The notes beneath the pieces were generated by a model. That model saw nothing but the letters and a program-made list of their open reading frames with translations. It had not been told where the DNA came from and ran no database searches. DNA of 64,000 nt from positions 1 through 64,000 of the forward strand of contig JNEN01000861.1 of assembly GCA_000697355.1 (NCBI GenBank), in the 5' to 3' direction. The stretch is from Syncephalastrum monosporum B8922 (Eukaryota > Mucoromycota > Mucoromycetes > Mucorales > Syncephalastraceae). The stretch's first letter is position 1, and each line of letters begins with the position of its first letter. Shown piece by piece: positions 1 through 12,887 of the stretch. The translations under genes and the position numbers were made by a program.

Positions 1-442
1 TATGCTCTTCATTTAAGATGCACTTACGGCCTGTCTTTTTACAGGTCTCAAAAATACTGTCAGGACACGTATTATACTGACTAACCCACCGGTAAGCTGT
101 TCGAGGGTGAATGCCCAACTGCTTTGCTGCAGCTGATGCAGTCATACGTTTTTCAATCTTCAGATCGAAAAACCTAGCTTTATCCTGGACTGTATAACGC
201 ACATAGTCCCGTTTTGGTTTTGCCTCCTTCATGTGAACACCTTCATTTTTTGGCTTTTCTAATGACATTGGACAAGTCAGAGATGATTCATTGGGCACTG
301 CATTTCTCAAGTACTCTGTATGAGTAGCAAGAGTCTCAACAATGAAATCATTCTGATCAACAATATAGTCCATGGGCTCAGGACCCCCATTATCATCAAA
401 AACATTCCCATGTCCATCTTCATATAGAAATATATCACTCAT
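1..442 (-). CDS. Tc1/mariner-like transposase, N-terminal part (runs off left edge)
   Basis: An uninterrupted frame of 147 codons runs from an ATG at 442 to the left edge. Residues 1-75 are acidic and low in motifs. Residues ~79-135 form a helix-turn-helix DNA-binding region: KRDYVRYTVQDKARFFDLKI, then a segment with AAAKQLGIHPRTAYRWV, which resembles N-terminal domains of Tc1-type transposases widespread in Mucorales. The DDE catalytic domain would lie to the left of the window and cannot be assessed. No stop or frameshift is seen in the part present, so this copy may be intact. The start is the first ATG in frame. The family assignment comes from pattern recognition rather than a search. 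Confidence 0.7.
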   Translation of the reverse strand, partial: MSDIFLYEDGHGNVFDDNGGPEPMDYIVDQNDFIVETLATHTEYLRNAVPNESSLTCPMSLEKPKNEGVHMKEAKPKRDYVRYTVQDKARFFDLKIEKRMTASAAAKQLGIHPRTAYRWVSQYNTCPDSIFETCKKTGRKCILNEEH

Positions 443-532
443 GTTGAATTCACGTATTAAAAAGAGAAAGTGCCTGAAGAAAAATGCTCACCTCTCTTTT
501 ATGTTTTTCGGGTGCCAAGAATCACTAAAATA

Positions 533-608
533 TGACATCAATTTTGGCTGACCAATGACATCAATTCTGGCCGACCAGTGACATTGATTTTGATTGGCTG
601 TGACATTA
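533..608. repeat. 23-bp tandem repeats at transposon terminus
   Basis: Two near-identical 23-bp units (533-555 and 556-578, differing at about three positions) are followed by a diverged third unit (579-600) and the start of a fourth (601-608). Each unit begins TGACAT. They lie between the transposase start codon and the presumed outer end of the element, which suggests subterminal transposase-binding sites. Confidence 0.7.
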
Positions 609-850
609 CCTGTTGGAAGCACTGGACAATGGCATTATCTGGCAAAAATAAAAAAAAACAGTTTTCACGTTCCGCTGTATTGAAGAAATATGTCTTGCGT
701 CAACAAAGGAAAATACCTTGTATAAAATTATATGCAGTATATCTGCGCTGCGGCATAATTGATTGCCCTTGTACAAGGGATAATGACATCATAATTACGT
801 CATATATAGGTCGCGCCATATATATATCCCCTGTAGAGGTTTACAGGAAG

Positions 851-923
851 GCGGCCATAGCTCAGTTGGGAGAGCGTTAGACTGAAGATCTAAAGGTCGT
901 GTGTTCAATCCACACTGGCCGCA
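851..923 (+). tRNA. tRNA-Phe (GAA)
   Basis: A 73-nt sequence folds as a complete cloverleaf. The 7-bp acceptor stem is GCGGCCA with TGGCCGC, discriminator A. The D arm is GCTC/GAGC, the anticodon stem TTAGA/TCTAA with loop CTGAAGA giving anticodon GAA, and the T arm GTGTG/CACAC with loop TTCAATC. There is no intron and CCA is not encoded, as expected for a eukaryotic nuclear tRNA gene. Internal A and B boxes are present and a T5 run at 963-967 could terminate Pol III. It lies about 240 bp from the transposon end. Confidence 0.95.
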
Positions 924-3900
924 ACGGGAAGTTAATTGAAACATGAGCAATCAGGATCAATCTTTTTGGTTTTCTTTGAGTGGTTTTTTTTGGGGGGGTT
1001 TTGTCGGAATTCTTTTGGCTGATAGGTCAGGGCCAGGTAGATTGTAAGGGGAACAAAAGAATAGAGGAAGGTGGATAAGATGATGTTTTATTACTTCTAC
1101 ATCTCGCCTTTTTATATTTTCTAAGACTTGGCATTTGCCTGGCGAGAAGGGGATAATTATATAAAAGGTTAATGGGTTATGACGATGCGTCATAGCCAAG
1201 AGGTCGGAGAGAGGGAGAGAGAGAGACAAAGAGGTGATTGTTCGGTGCCGCGTCCGCAAAAGGATGGGTACTTCTTTAAAGTCGTTCCAAATGGATGCCT
1301 GGCCGTGCGCAGTGTTTTACGTTATTTAGAGGGAAAAGAGGAAGGGAGTTTAGTTCCTGACAGGTATGGTTTTCTTTCAGCTACATATCTTTTACAAGCA
1401 CTGATGGATTCTTTTCTTCGGGCGACGAGGTGCTTTTATGAGATAAAAATCTTCTATGCTTCGGTTTGTGCAAAATATTGACCACTAACTAACCTACGAA
1501 ATTTCGTTCCGAAATTATACATACCGGCTACCGGGACCGGGGTCATCAATACACGCTCACGGCGTGTTGGCCACTGCCGCATCTAAACTGTGCAGTAGAT
1601 TGCATTTTTGAGTCACAGTTTCATATTATCAACCACAAGCACTTACCGATGGACGTGGGGCAGACATTTGGCGCAGAGGCACATGTCTTTGGGGGGGGTT
1701 GTTTTGACGGTGGTCCTGGTCACCGACGGCCGGCTAGTGGGTCGCAAGCGGGGAAGAAGAAGAGAGGGAGAGCAAGCGGAGAGGAAGAAGAGCAAAGAAG
1801 GAGCGAAAAAGGAGTGGAACTGGAACGTGTGTTAATGTCTCATATTCAATGCATAGACTTGAATCTGTTTCACTTACGGGCAGAGGAAAAAGCGGAAAAA
1901 AAACCTCTGATGTGAGGGCAGCAAGCGGAGAGGAGGTGGAAGAGGCGCGAGCGGAAGAGAAGACAGGAGAAGAGGCGAGCAAGAAGACTGCAAGCTAAGT
2001 ATACATTCAGAAGGAGGTTAGTGATATCCAAGACCATGTACTCTTGATGCGACAACTTTCTATCATGTACACCGGTGCAGCTGGGGGCGGGCAACCGGTG
2101 GCAGAGGGACGTGGGGGAAACGCAGTGGTCTATGTTACACTTCTTATTAGTTTGTACTTCTAACCAAAATCCCTTCGTATAACTTGCCAGCGTAAGACTT
2201 GACCAGGGTAAAGAAGAAGAAGAAGAAAAAAAAATAGACGTGGGAGAAAATAGTCGTCTTTTCATGAGAAAGAGCGCGTGTCAATCGATATTCATGCAAA
2301 AACATGGGCGGGCTGTGCCAATGGGAAGAGAGAAGTAAAAGATAAGAACCTGACAAGGATTGACGTCGAGCTTTTTTCCAAGTTTCATAGGTTCCATTGG
2401 CCTAACCAAGCTATCACGCAATCCACATTTTACCAATGGGAAAAAGAGCGTAAAGATAAGGACCCTGACATGGATTGACGTCAACTACCTTTTCGCGTTT
2501 CAAAGAACTCATTGACCTGTTGTCCCACCACGCGGTTCACGTTTATCGATGGGGAACAGAGTCCTTATGAAAAGAGTATTGATGTCATATGTGCTCCACG
2601 GAAGACGTGTCAGATATGCAGAACTATATCTGTTCTCTCTATATCTCGATGAATGGCACGCGCAAAATGAAAGGGTAAGGAGAATCACTACAGCCGAGTC
2701 ATCGTATGAGATGATAGCATATAGCCATACAATGTATGTCAGCTAATAATAGTTACGTATACCTTTGGTAGAGCAGTGCATAGGTCAAAGTTCATGGTTT
2801 CATAACATGCTGGAACATATAAAAAAATTCGCATCGGCCACCGGTGCATGATATGGTTCCATAAGACAGCCAGCTTCGCGATCTCTTTGCTACGGTCATT
2901 CGTAACCCTTCAAGCTATTTTTACTATGAATTTTCGGAGAAGAGGTTTCAACATTTTTTTAATAGAGAGTATGAGTATGAAGTATGAAGTATGATACCTG
3001 TACATTTACATTTGAAAATTACGGTCAGGAACCCTTACGATAACAAACTTTGAACTGTATGGGCCTGTCGGCCCTGATCGCCCTGTCAAGAGGACCATTG
3101 AGCTGTACGCTTGCTTCTTGATGACGGGTCTTATGCTGATATAGATCATGCTCACTTTTGCCTTGTCCATATTAGAGCACCGTGTTCTTTGTATGTTCTG
3201 GCCTTCCTTGCGTAGTAGTGTCACTTTTGAAGCTCATAAAGCTGTGCTTATAGAAGAAAAGCGTGTTGTTTCCATGTAATAACTGAATTCGATGAAATAA
3301 AGTGGCTAGTTTCTATGGTGTTGTTAGGCAAGGCAAGCCGATACAAAGAGAAAAGTTAATAAGGATAAAAAAAGCCTTGTTAGGTGCTTCTCTACATCTT
3401 GCTCCGACAGACACGTTATATATCGAACTGATAAGTTATGTACGAAGTCAAGATAATACGAGTAATATACAACGCAGTAAAGAAAGTCTCAGAATCCTTC
3501 ATTTTCACAACGACGCAGAAATTCCGGGGACGTACAAGACAACGGGAGACGGGAACAGTGAGCGAGTAAGGTCGACGAGATGTGAGTGTCTGAGACAGGA
3601 TGCGAGTCAGATGGACTCAGAGACATGGTTCGGGACGAGGAACTTGACTTACACGAGGATCTTTGCGTTGACAAGATAACAAGATGATAGACGGGACAAC
3701 GGGATAAGCATTGCCTCGTTTGTCCTCCAAATTCACCAACCCTGTACACGTTCTAAATCACCAGGACGATATGGATACGTACTGAGTACTCTTTACTTCT
3801 CACATCGAAATATCAATGGAAAGGATAAATGTATATGCCCGAGTAGGTAGTGCTATAGCGATGCCGAATAGCTGTTGTTCAAGTAAGAGCAGAACAATCT

Positions 3901-3972
3901 CACTCAAATCAACGAAATAAAATGGGGTAACGCTATATATGTCTTCAGATAGTATACAGTAACAGACAACCA
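924..3972. other. 3-kb gene-poor region
   Basis: No reading frame here has recognisable domains or plausible splicing. The stretch contains an AG-rich run near 1205-1230, a long purine-rich tract at about 1740-1990, and the ~113-bp degenerate tandem repeat described separately (about 2290-2590). The longest frame, 125 codons from 3302 on the plus strand, looks like chance. Confidence 0.6.
2290..2590. repeat. Degenerate ~113-bp tandem repeat with TGACGTC motifs
   Basis: About three diverged copies of a 112-114 bp unit are visible. Landmarks recur in the same order: an 'aatgggaa/gatgggga' box at about 2318, 2432 and 2544, then a purine-rich run, then a cAMP-response-element-like motif (ATTGACGTC at about 2359, ATTGACGTCAA at about 2474, ATTGATGTCAT at about 2579), then 'ttccattggcc/actcattgacc'. 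Copies share clear but imperfect similarity, so this is an old tandem duplication. Its function is unknown. Confidence 0.55.
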
Positions 3973-5226
3973 CTATGTATCAGGTATGACGAGTACAGAG
4001 TATGCTCCTTGCGTCTGTAAATAATGTGCCAGTAAGTTGGTTCGCACCATCTCCGCAACATACGCCTGAATGAATTGAATACAGCTATACATCAAGTAAG
4101 CGCCAGCGAGTACAGTGGCATAAGCGAGGCATATGGAGGTGAGGGTTTTGGTCAGTAGGAGCATGGCCTCAACAGGACGGAGAGTAAGGTGGAGACGATC
4201 TGCATACGCAGGAATTAAAGACTGACTAAGAACGTTAATGCTGCGGTAGGAGAGCAAACTACCGTGGATTTGGCGCAGATGGAGTCGGAAGGCGAGGTAG
4301 CTCGTGAAGTGGTAATATTCGGATTCGTGGATATACAAACGAAAGTTGAGGATTTGCAGGAACTCACGCTCTAAGCGATTAATATCATCGAGCGAGTACA
4401 CGTAATAGGTGTTTTTTGCCCAGTCGGCATTGCTCCAAGTGACATCGGCTAGATACTTGTCTGCGACAACGATAGCTGCCACAAAAAGGGTACGGGTTCG
4501 TGAAGGAGAGGTATGTTCGCTGGTTGAATGTGCTGAAAATGACGGTGATGATGAAGGTGGTGATGACGGTGATGAAGAAGAAGAGAAGTGGGAAGAGGAG
4601 AATGACCAGGAGTGCTGGCGTCGGCGTTGTTGACGACAGAAACGATCAATGTACCAAAGGCCCAAGAGCAGCGACGAGCACGAAATCTGAGCACGGGCAA
4701 GCGTCTTACTGATAAAGTTCACATCCGAGCGAAAAAGCTCATCACTGCCGATCACAGACGAAGGGGATGTACCCATCATCAATCCTTGTTCGCTCGCCAG
4801 GCTGACAATAAAGACAGCGGTGAAATCTGATATCCAGCATGGCATGAGTATGATAATATCATATGAGCACGAGGCCTAACAGACACCCACCAATGAGTTC
4901 CAAGGGGATATACAGCGAATGGTTATGTAGACCGTGGTGATGAGCTAGACCGAGTAAATGCTGGAAGGCGGCGAGTTGTCCGTAGTACTATTCGGGTTGA
5001 AAGTGATCACAAGTGAGAAAGAAGGACTGCAGTAGTGTTAAGGCATGCAGTAGATGCATACCGAACGATCCGCGCAATGAGTGGCCTTGTCTCGTTCGGA
5101 TTGTTCTTTACGCAAGGTTGAGCGTTTTGCAGAGCGATTCTTTCGCGACATGGCAGGTAAGGCAGATTTGAACAAAGGGATGTCTAGAGCAGAAGAAGAA
5201 GGACCAACGCACGAAACACCGCCCAT
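3973..5226 (-). CDS. Pcl-type (Pho80-like) cyclin
   Basis: Three exons (5226-5062, 4987-4891, 4826-3973) join in frame to 371 residues. Introns are GTATGC..ATAG and GTGGGT..ATCAG. The cyclin box spans about residues 60-260: FISKTLARAQISCSSLLLGL, then LFVAAIVVADKYLADVTWSN, then LEREFLQILNFRLYI. This is the pattern of fungal Pcl cyclins, which activate Pho85-type kinases in morphogenesis, cell-cycle or nutrient control. A Ser/Pro-rich insert interrupts the box between its first two helices. The C-terminus has hydrophobic stretches consistent with the second cyclin fold. The start is the first ATG at 5226; a second ATG at 5151 is possible. It is divergent from the TACO1-like gene with 53 bp between ATGs. 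The partner kinase cannot be told from sequence. Confidence 0.82.
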
Positions 5227-5279
5227 GATTATTATATCATTATCAACACTGCGGGGACCGCTTTTTAAGTGACATTACT
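5227..5279. promoter_or_regulatory. 53-bp shared divergent promoter region (cyclin / TACO1-like)
   Basis: Only 53 bp separate the predicted start codons of the minus-strand cyclin and the plus-strand YebC/TACO1 gene. The interval includes an AT-rich stretch with TTATATCATTAT and a T-run. Both transcripts must start inside or across this interval, so their 5' ends probably overlap or have very short leaders. If the cyclin starts at its second ATG (5151), the gap is 128 bp. Confidence 0.5.
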
Positions 5280-6494
5280 ATGTTTGTGCCTCTACTCCGT
5301 GGTCTACGTTTCCCAAGGACAACGACAACCGTTGCCACTGCGACTGCTGTTGCTGCTGCTCGCCCGCGATTCGCTCCTGCCTCCTCTGCTGGCTTGATTC
5401 GACCTTTCCATGTTGCCCCTCCTTGTTACGCCGTAGGTTAATTGTTATTCTCAGCATCACCGACCTTTGACACCTGCATTGCTTATTTAATAGGGCCATA
5501 ACAAATGGAGCAAGGTCAAGCATACGAAGGGCAAACTCGATGCCAAAAAGAGTAAACTCTTCTCCAAACTTTCGCTCGAGATCGCTTCCGCTGTAAGAGG
5601 TACCTTTGGCATTCAAGCATGAACTTATGCACCGGTATTTCTGGACTTCTGTTGTATATTTATTTCTGCCTGCTCTTTTCTTTTCCTTCCATAGCCGCAG
5701 GAAATGCCGACCCGACTGTGAACGCAAAGTTGGCTGCGGCGCTTAGTCGTGCCAAAGCAGCGAATATGCCAAAAGACAACATCGACAGCGCAACAAGAAA
5801 GGTATACTTTGCAGTATGACAGCTGTCAGCTTTGTTTGTCGCTCATCCTTGTATAACAGGGTCTCGACAAGGACAAATCCACACTGGAAGACGTCGTCTA
5901 CGAGTGCTATGGCCCTGGCGGTATGGCCATGATCATCGAATGCGTCACCGATAAGCCAACGCGCACTGTTAAGGAAGTCAAAGAAGTACTTGGCCGCGTA
6001 GGGTAACTGCCTTCATATCTACATACTGCAGAGCGAAACCACTCAATCCAGTTTTCCATCACCCAGTGGCTCCGTATCCTCCGTCGGCTGGTTGTTTGAC
6101 AAGAAAGGAAAGGTTGTCTTCGCTGCTGGCGAATCAGGCCATTCATTTGACCAAATGATGGATGCAGCTATTGAAGCCGGCGCAGAAGATATTATGGAGG
6201 GCGAAGAAGAAGACTTAGTAGAGGTAACCGTGCGCAACAATGCAGAGCTGTAAAGTTCTACCCCAGCTCATACCTGCTTAGGTCGTCTGCGATTTTACTC
6301 AACTGAGTGCGGTCACACGCGCCTTGTCTGAACAATACGACGTTCGCCACATGGGTCCTGCTTACTTGCCTCAGAATATACTGGAAATCACAGACAACGA
6401 GGTGCAAGAACTGGTCGTGAAATGTCTGGATGACATGGAAGGCCTGGATGACGTCGTCAAGGTGCACTCCAATGTCAATGTCGATTTGGCATAG
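5280..6494 (+). CDS. Mitochondrial YebC/TACO1-family translational activator
   Basis: Six exons (5280-5432, 5494-5599, 5695-5801, 5860-5997, 6032-6223, 6282-6494) give 302 residues. Residues 1-50 are rich in Arg, Ala and Thr with almost no acids, a typical mitochondrial presequence. Exon 2 then begins the YebC core: [30 protein letters not shown], and later [34 protein letters not shown] and [13 protein letters not shown]. Human TACO1 and related mitochondrial YebC proteins help mitoribosomes translate specific mRNAs such as COX1. All introns are GT-AG and 34-95 bp long. The exon 4 donor was chosen as CGC|GTAGGG because it keeps frame. Gene identity is firm; the 34-bp fourth intron is very short and its exact ends are less sure. 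Confidence 0.9.
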
Positions 6495-6657
6495 TCCGTG
6501 TTACCTGTATGATGATTACAAATAGCTATTATATAGATAGATGGACACCTATTTCCTTCCCTTCCTTTTTTTTTTTTTCATTATTTGAGATTTATCTTGG
6601 GTATGACGTGGACCACGTTAAATAATACAATGTAAACATAAAAGCAAACAAACAAAA

Positions 6658-10006
<3,349 letters not shown>

Positions 10007-10740
10007 GACATATATTATCGTCAGAAAATGATATAGGTGGAATAGGTAAGCGAGTGAAAGAAAGAGAGATACAGTATGTTCTATACAACAATAACATTTT
10101 CCATCCCAATGAAATGCTGATACTCACTTTTCATTGGCTCAATTTGCCATTTCGCCCCGGCCCCTTTCTTGGTATTCCTTCGTTTTTTTCCAACGTGACC
10201 TTGTTGGGGAACAAGCACCCGAATAGCATATTATAAAACCTATCAAACAATGCATTAGTACGTAGTAATAAGTCTCTATTCTATGCCGATCTTCCAAACT
10301 CAATGGCTACATATGTGTCATCACGTGACATACATGCCTATGTACATTAGCCTTCACAGCCTGAAAGTCGAAGGTTGAAACTGCGAGACACTCGAGTGGC
10401 TATAAGTATGTGTATTCTCCCATAGACGCATTACATATTGCAAGTATGCAGTACACTACGTAGCATCAAAGAAAGTGTATTTTACTAGAGATATTATTGT
10501 TTGCCGAAATAGGCTCATTCTGGGTTGCAGAATAAGATTGTATTTACCCCGCTATCATATGCTCTTTGAATATCACATTACACAGAAGGCAACTGCCCAA
10601 TTTTTTTGTTGTTTCCACTGACCACCCTTTTGCCTTTCCCTTCATTTTTTCGCAAGTGTTATTAAATTTCTATACATACCTTGATACCCTGAAGGACACC
10701 TCAGCCATCAGTGCGTACAGAACTAATAGCATACCTTGAT
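10007..10740. promoter_or_regulatory. Divergent promoter region, IRE1 / REEP-like
   Basis: This 734-bp interval lies between two start codons facing apart. A CCAAT at 10106-10110 and an ATTGG (CCAAT on the minus strand) at 10133-10137 lie 100-131 bp upstream of IRE1. AT-rich stretches near 10600-10680 could hold the core promoter of the plus-strand gene. No other gene is visible. Confidence 0.4.
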
Positions 10741-11898
10741 ATGGACAAAGAAAGACCAAAGACCACAGTCGCTTCGTGTGCTTCCGCGTCTGTCCACTCC
10801 TCCTCAGACGATCCACAACAACGATCGTCTACTTATTACGCCACATCCGTCGCCATTGAACGGCTTGTACTGAGACTGAACCAAGCCTCACCTATCAACC
10901 TCGAGTTCTTTACATTCCCTGTCGCCAAAGCATGCATCCGCCGTGTCCATTCTCTGGAATCCTACTATGCACGCTTTCGCTTATTCCGGTTCTTGATTCG
11001 TAAAGGCGTCCATCCCATCTTGCTGTTTGCAAGTGTCAGCGCCGGATGGGTTGTCTGTGCTCGGCGATTTTATATGCACTCACGGCCGCTGGCCCTGTCC
11101 TTGTTTGGTGTTGTCTATCCTGTCTGGAGATGCTGGTCCCTTATTCGACGGCAGGAGAATCACGTCAGTCCAGACACGCTAGGCGAGTATAAGATGTGGT
11201 TGACCTACTGGATCTTGTACGGCTCGCTCGAAGGTAATTTAATTGACCGATCTACTATGTGAGAGAATGCATGTTAAATTTCATGCGCCGAGTTAGCCCT
11301 CGATCAATGGAGGAACGACCTGCTCTACATTGTTCCGAATTACTATATCTACAAGCTCCTGCTCCTCTACTGGGCACAGAGTCCTCACTCCAATGGCGCG
11401 GCTATCCTCTACAAGCACGTCATCCAGAAGCCACAGAGATACAATCACCAACAGCATCAAACGAACGACGATTCATCTCACCGAGCTCCTCTCTCCTTGT
11501 TTGACTACAGCCAAAACGACTACCCTGCTGACGCTGACAATCAACAAGAAGCATGGCAGAGAAACAACTCCGTGTCTTCCAGCTTGTCATCTCTGAATAT
11601 CTCACCACACCCCATGTCTGACGAGGCAGAACAGGAGGGTGATGGATTGACCTTGACCATTGAACGTATACCTGCGAATGCCTCCCCATCACCTCCGGTT
11701 TCAACTTCTGCTCCTACTGTCAATGTCGATCATAGATCCATGTCTATACTCGACGGATACACACCCACTCTAGATCGAGATACCAAAGAGGTATACAAGC
11801 GCGTCAATGTGGTGTTCCGAGCCGAGTATTTATTTTTCTGTTTCGTCATATAGCGATACCCAGTCCTGAGTATGGAAACAGAGGCCGCCGCTTGGTAA
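10741..11898 (+). CDS. TB2/DP1/HVA22 (REEP/Yop1-like) ER membrane protein
   Basis: Three exons (10741-11233, 11297-11790, 11854-11898) give 343 residues. The TB2/DP1/HVA22 core lies at about 85-210: hydrophobic segments HPILLFASVSAGWVVCA and LALSLFGVVYPVWRCW, then MWLTYWILYGSLEALDQW and VPNYYIYKLLLLYWAQSP. These proteins insert hairpins into the ER membrane and curve tubules; animal REEPs and yeast Yop1 are relatives. The core is followed by ~130 residues of polar, Ser/Asn/Gln-rich tail, making it nearly twice the length of Yop1. The last exon is short (RYPVLSMETEAAAW); if that intron is retained, translation stops instead at 11853. An upstream in-frame ATG at 10711 would add ten residues. 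Confidence 0.83.
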
Positions 11899-12614
11899 AA
11901 CGAACGAGACGATCGATGATAACTAGAGTGCGTGTCTATGCTATGATGCTATGTAAGTGAGGACACTCCTCTATACTCTTTACTCAACTCACGCTTTACA
12001 TAAGAAATCGCATATACTGTAGCAGGCAATGCGAAGGTTCATCTGTCCTTTGGTTTCTTTCTGCTCTCGCTCTAATTTTATCCTTTTTCCTTTGCTGTCG
12101 ATACCTCACTCTATCTCTATTTAAACCTTCTTTCGGCCTCATTTCTGTCGTCAGCGACTTTTTCTTTCGCCAGGCCCAAGTATAGAATATTTGGGCTTCT
12201 CTTATATTTATGACCATCTCGTTCTGGAAAACGTAGAGTGAAGAATTCCAGCCACTGTCTTATTGTATACACACACCCTTACCCATTATTTCTGTATGAA
12301 TACTTACCCTGTCCATTTCCTTACTCTCCTTTTCTCCCTGCGCTTTTTCTCTCCTTAATATTGTATCACGTGACTTTCCTCTAATACATTATCTTATAGA
12401 TCATTCCAAACACACGTTTGTACGTATACAGCGAATGGTAATCTTTGTTTTGACTATGTAGAGTGATCTGGTATATGGATGGATGTACTTTACAGCAGAA
12501 GATGAGAGAATGTATACAAAATATGAAAAGGAGGAGAAAGACGACAAGGAACAAGAGATGAGAGTCTACAGAAAGGATGGGCCAGGCTTGATTTGCGGCG
12601 ATAGGCAGATCCGC
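11899..12614. other. Intergenic, convergent 3' flanks
   Basis: This interval lies between two 3' ends. It is AT-rich with T-runs and AATAAA-like sequence. The minus-strand frame at 11996-12217 has no recognisable features. Nothing else is seen. Confidence 0.6.
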
Positions 12615-12887
12615 TTATGCACGAAAATCCAGGCTAGCATCTGTGTCATGGCAGAGCTTGCCATAGTTGGTAGAAAGTTGGGTAAAAAATAGGGGTCCCG
12701 AAGAGAGTTGAGTGTTGATGCGCAGAATGCGCTTGTTTCTGGACGTGCGATCATAGTCAGCTGGGCTGTGGGTGTAACGCACGGTATCGACTTCGCTGAA
12801 GCGGACGCTTTTCTTCTTCTTTTGTTGGTTCAGTAAGGCCAAGGCACCGCGGCGGTTCGCAAAAAAGTAGCTTGCTTGGAGGAACAT
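12615..12887 (-). CDS. Small protein with PP1-docking (RVxF) motif
   Basis: A single exon encodes 90 residues. Residues 23-30 (KKKKSVRF) match the [K/R]-x-V-x-F consensus for docking to protein phosphatase 1, followed by SEVDTVRYTHSPADYDRTS, a stretch I recognise from fungal proteins of uncharacterised function. The basic run before the motif fits known RVxF sites. The N-terminus (MFLQASYFF) is hydrophobic and could be membrane-associated or an upstream in-frame extension. The last ~30 residues carry no motif. No intron is needed. Inferred role: a PP1 regulatory or targeting subunit; this rests on the motif alone. Confidence 0.6.
   Translation of the reverse strand: MFLQASYFFANRRGALALLNQQKKKKSVRFSEVDTVRYTHSPADYDRTSRNKRILRINTQLSSGPLFFTQLSTNYGKLCHDTDASLDFRA

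Larger units (their letters stand above)
1..608 (-). mobile_element. Tc1/mariner-like DNA transposon, right (5') end
   Basis: The window opens inside a transposon. It holds the N-terminal part of a transposase read leftward from 442. About 90 bp upstream of the start codon lies a block of four repeats beginning TGACAT at 533, 556, 579 and 601, spaced 23, 23 and 22 bp. Repeated motifs near the end of a Tc1/mariner element are usually transposase-binding sites, so the element's outer terminus probably lies at or just beyond 608. The other end lies outside the window, so terminal inverted repeats and the TA target duplication cannot be confirmed. Confidence 0.6.

Noticed and set aside
3302..3679. 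125-codon plus-strand frame
   Set aside because: No motif, no splice partners and chance-like composition in a gene-poor region.
12483..12692. 69-codon plus-strand frame
   Set aside because: Antisense overlap with the PP1-docking protein gene; no features of its own.
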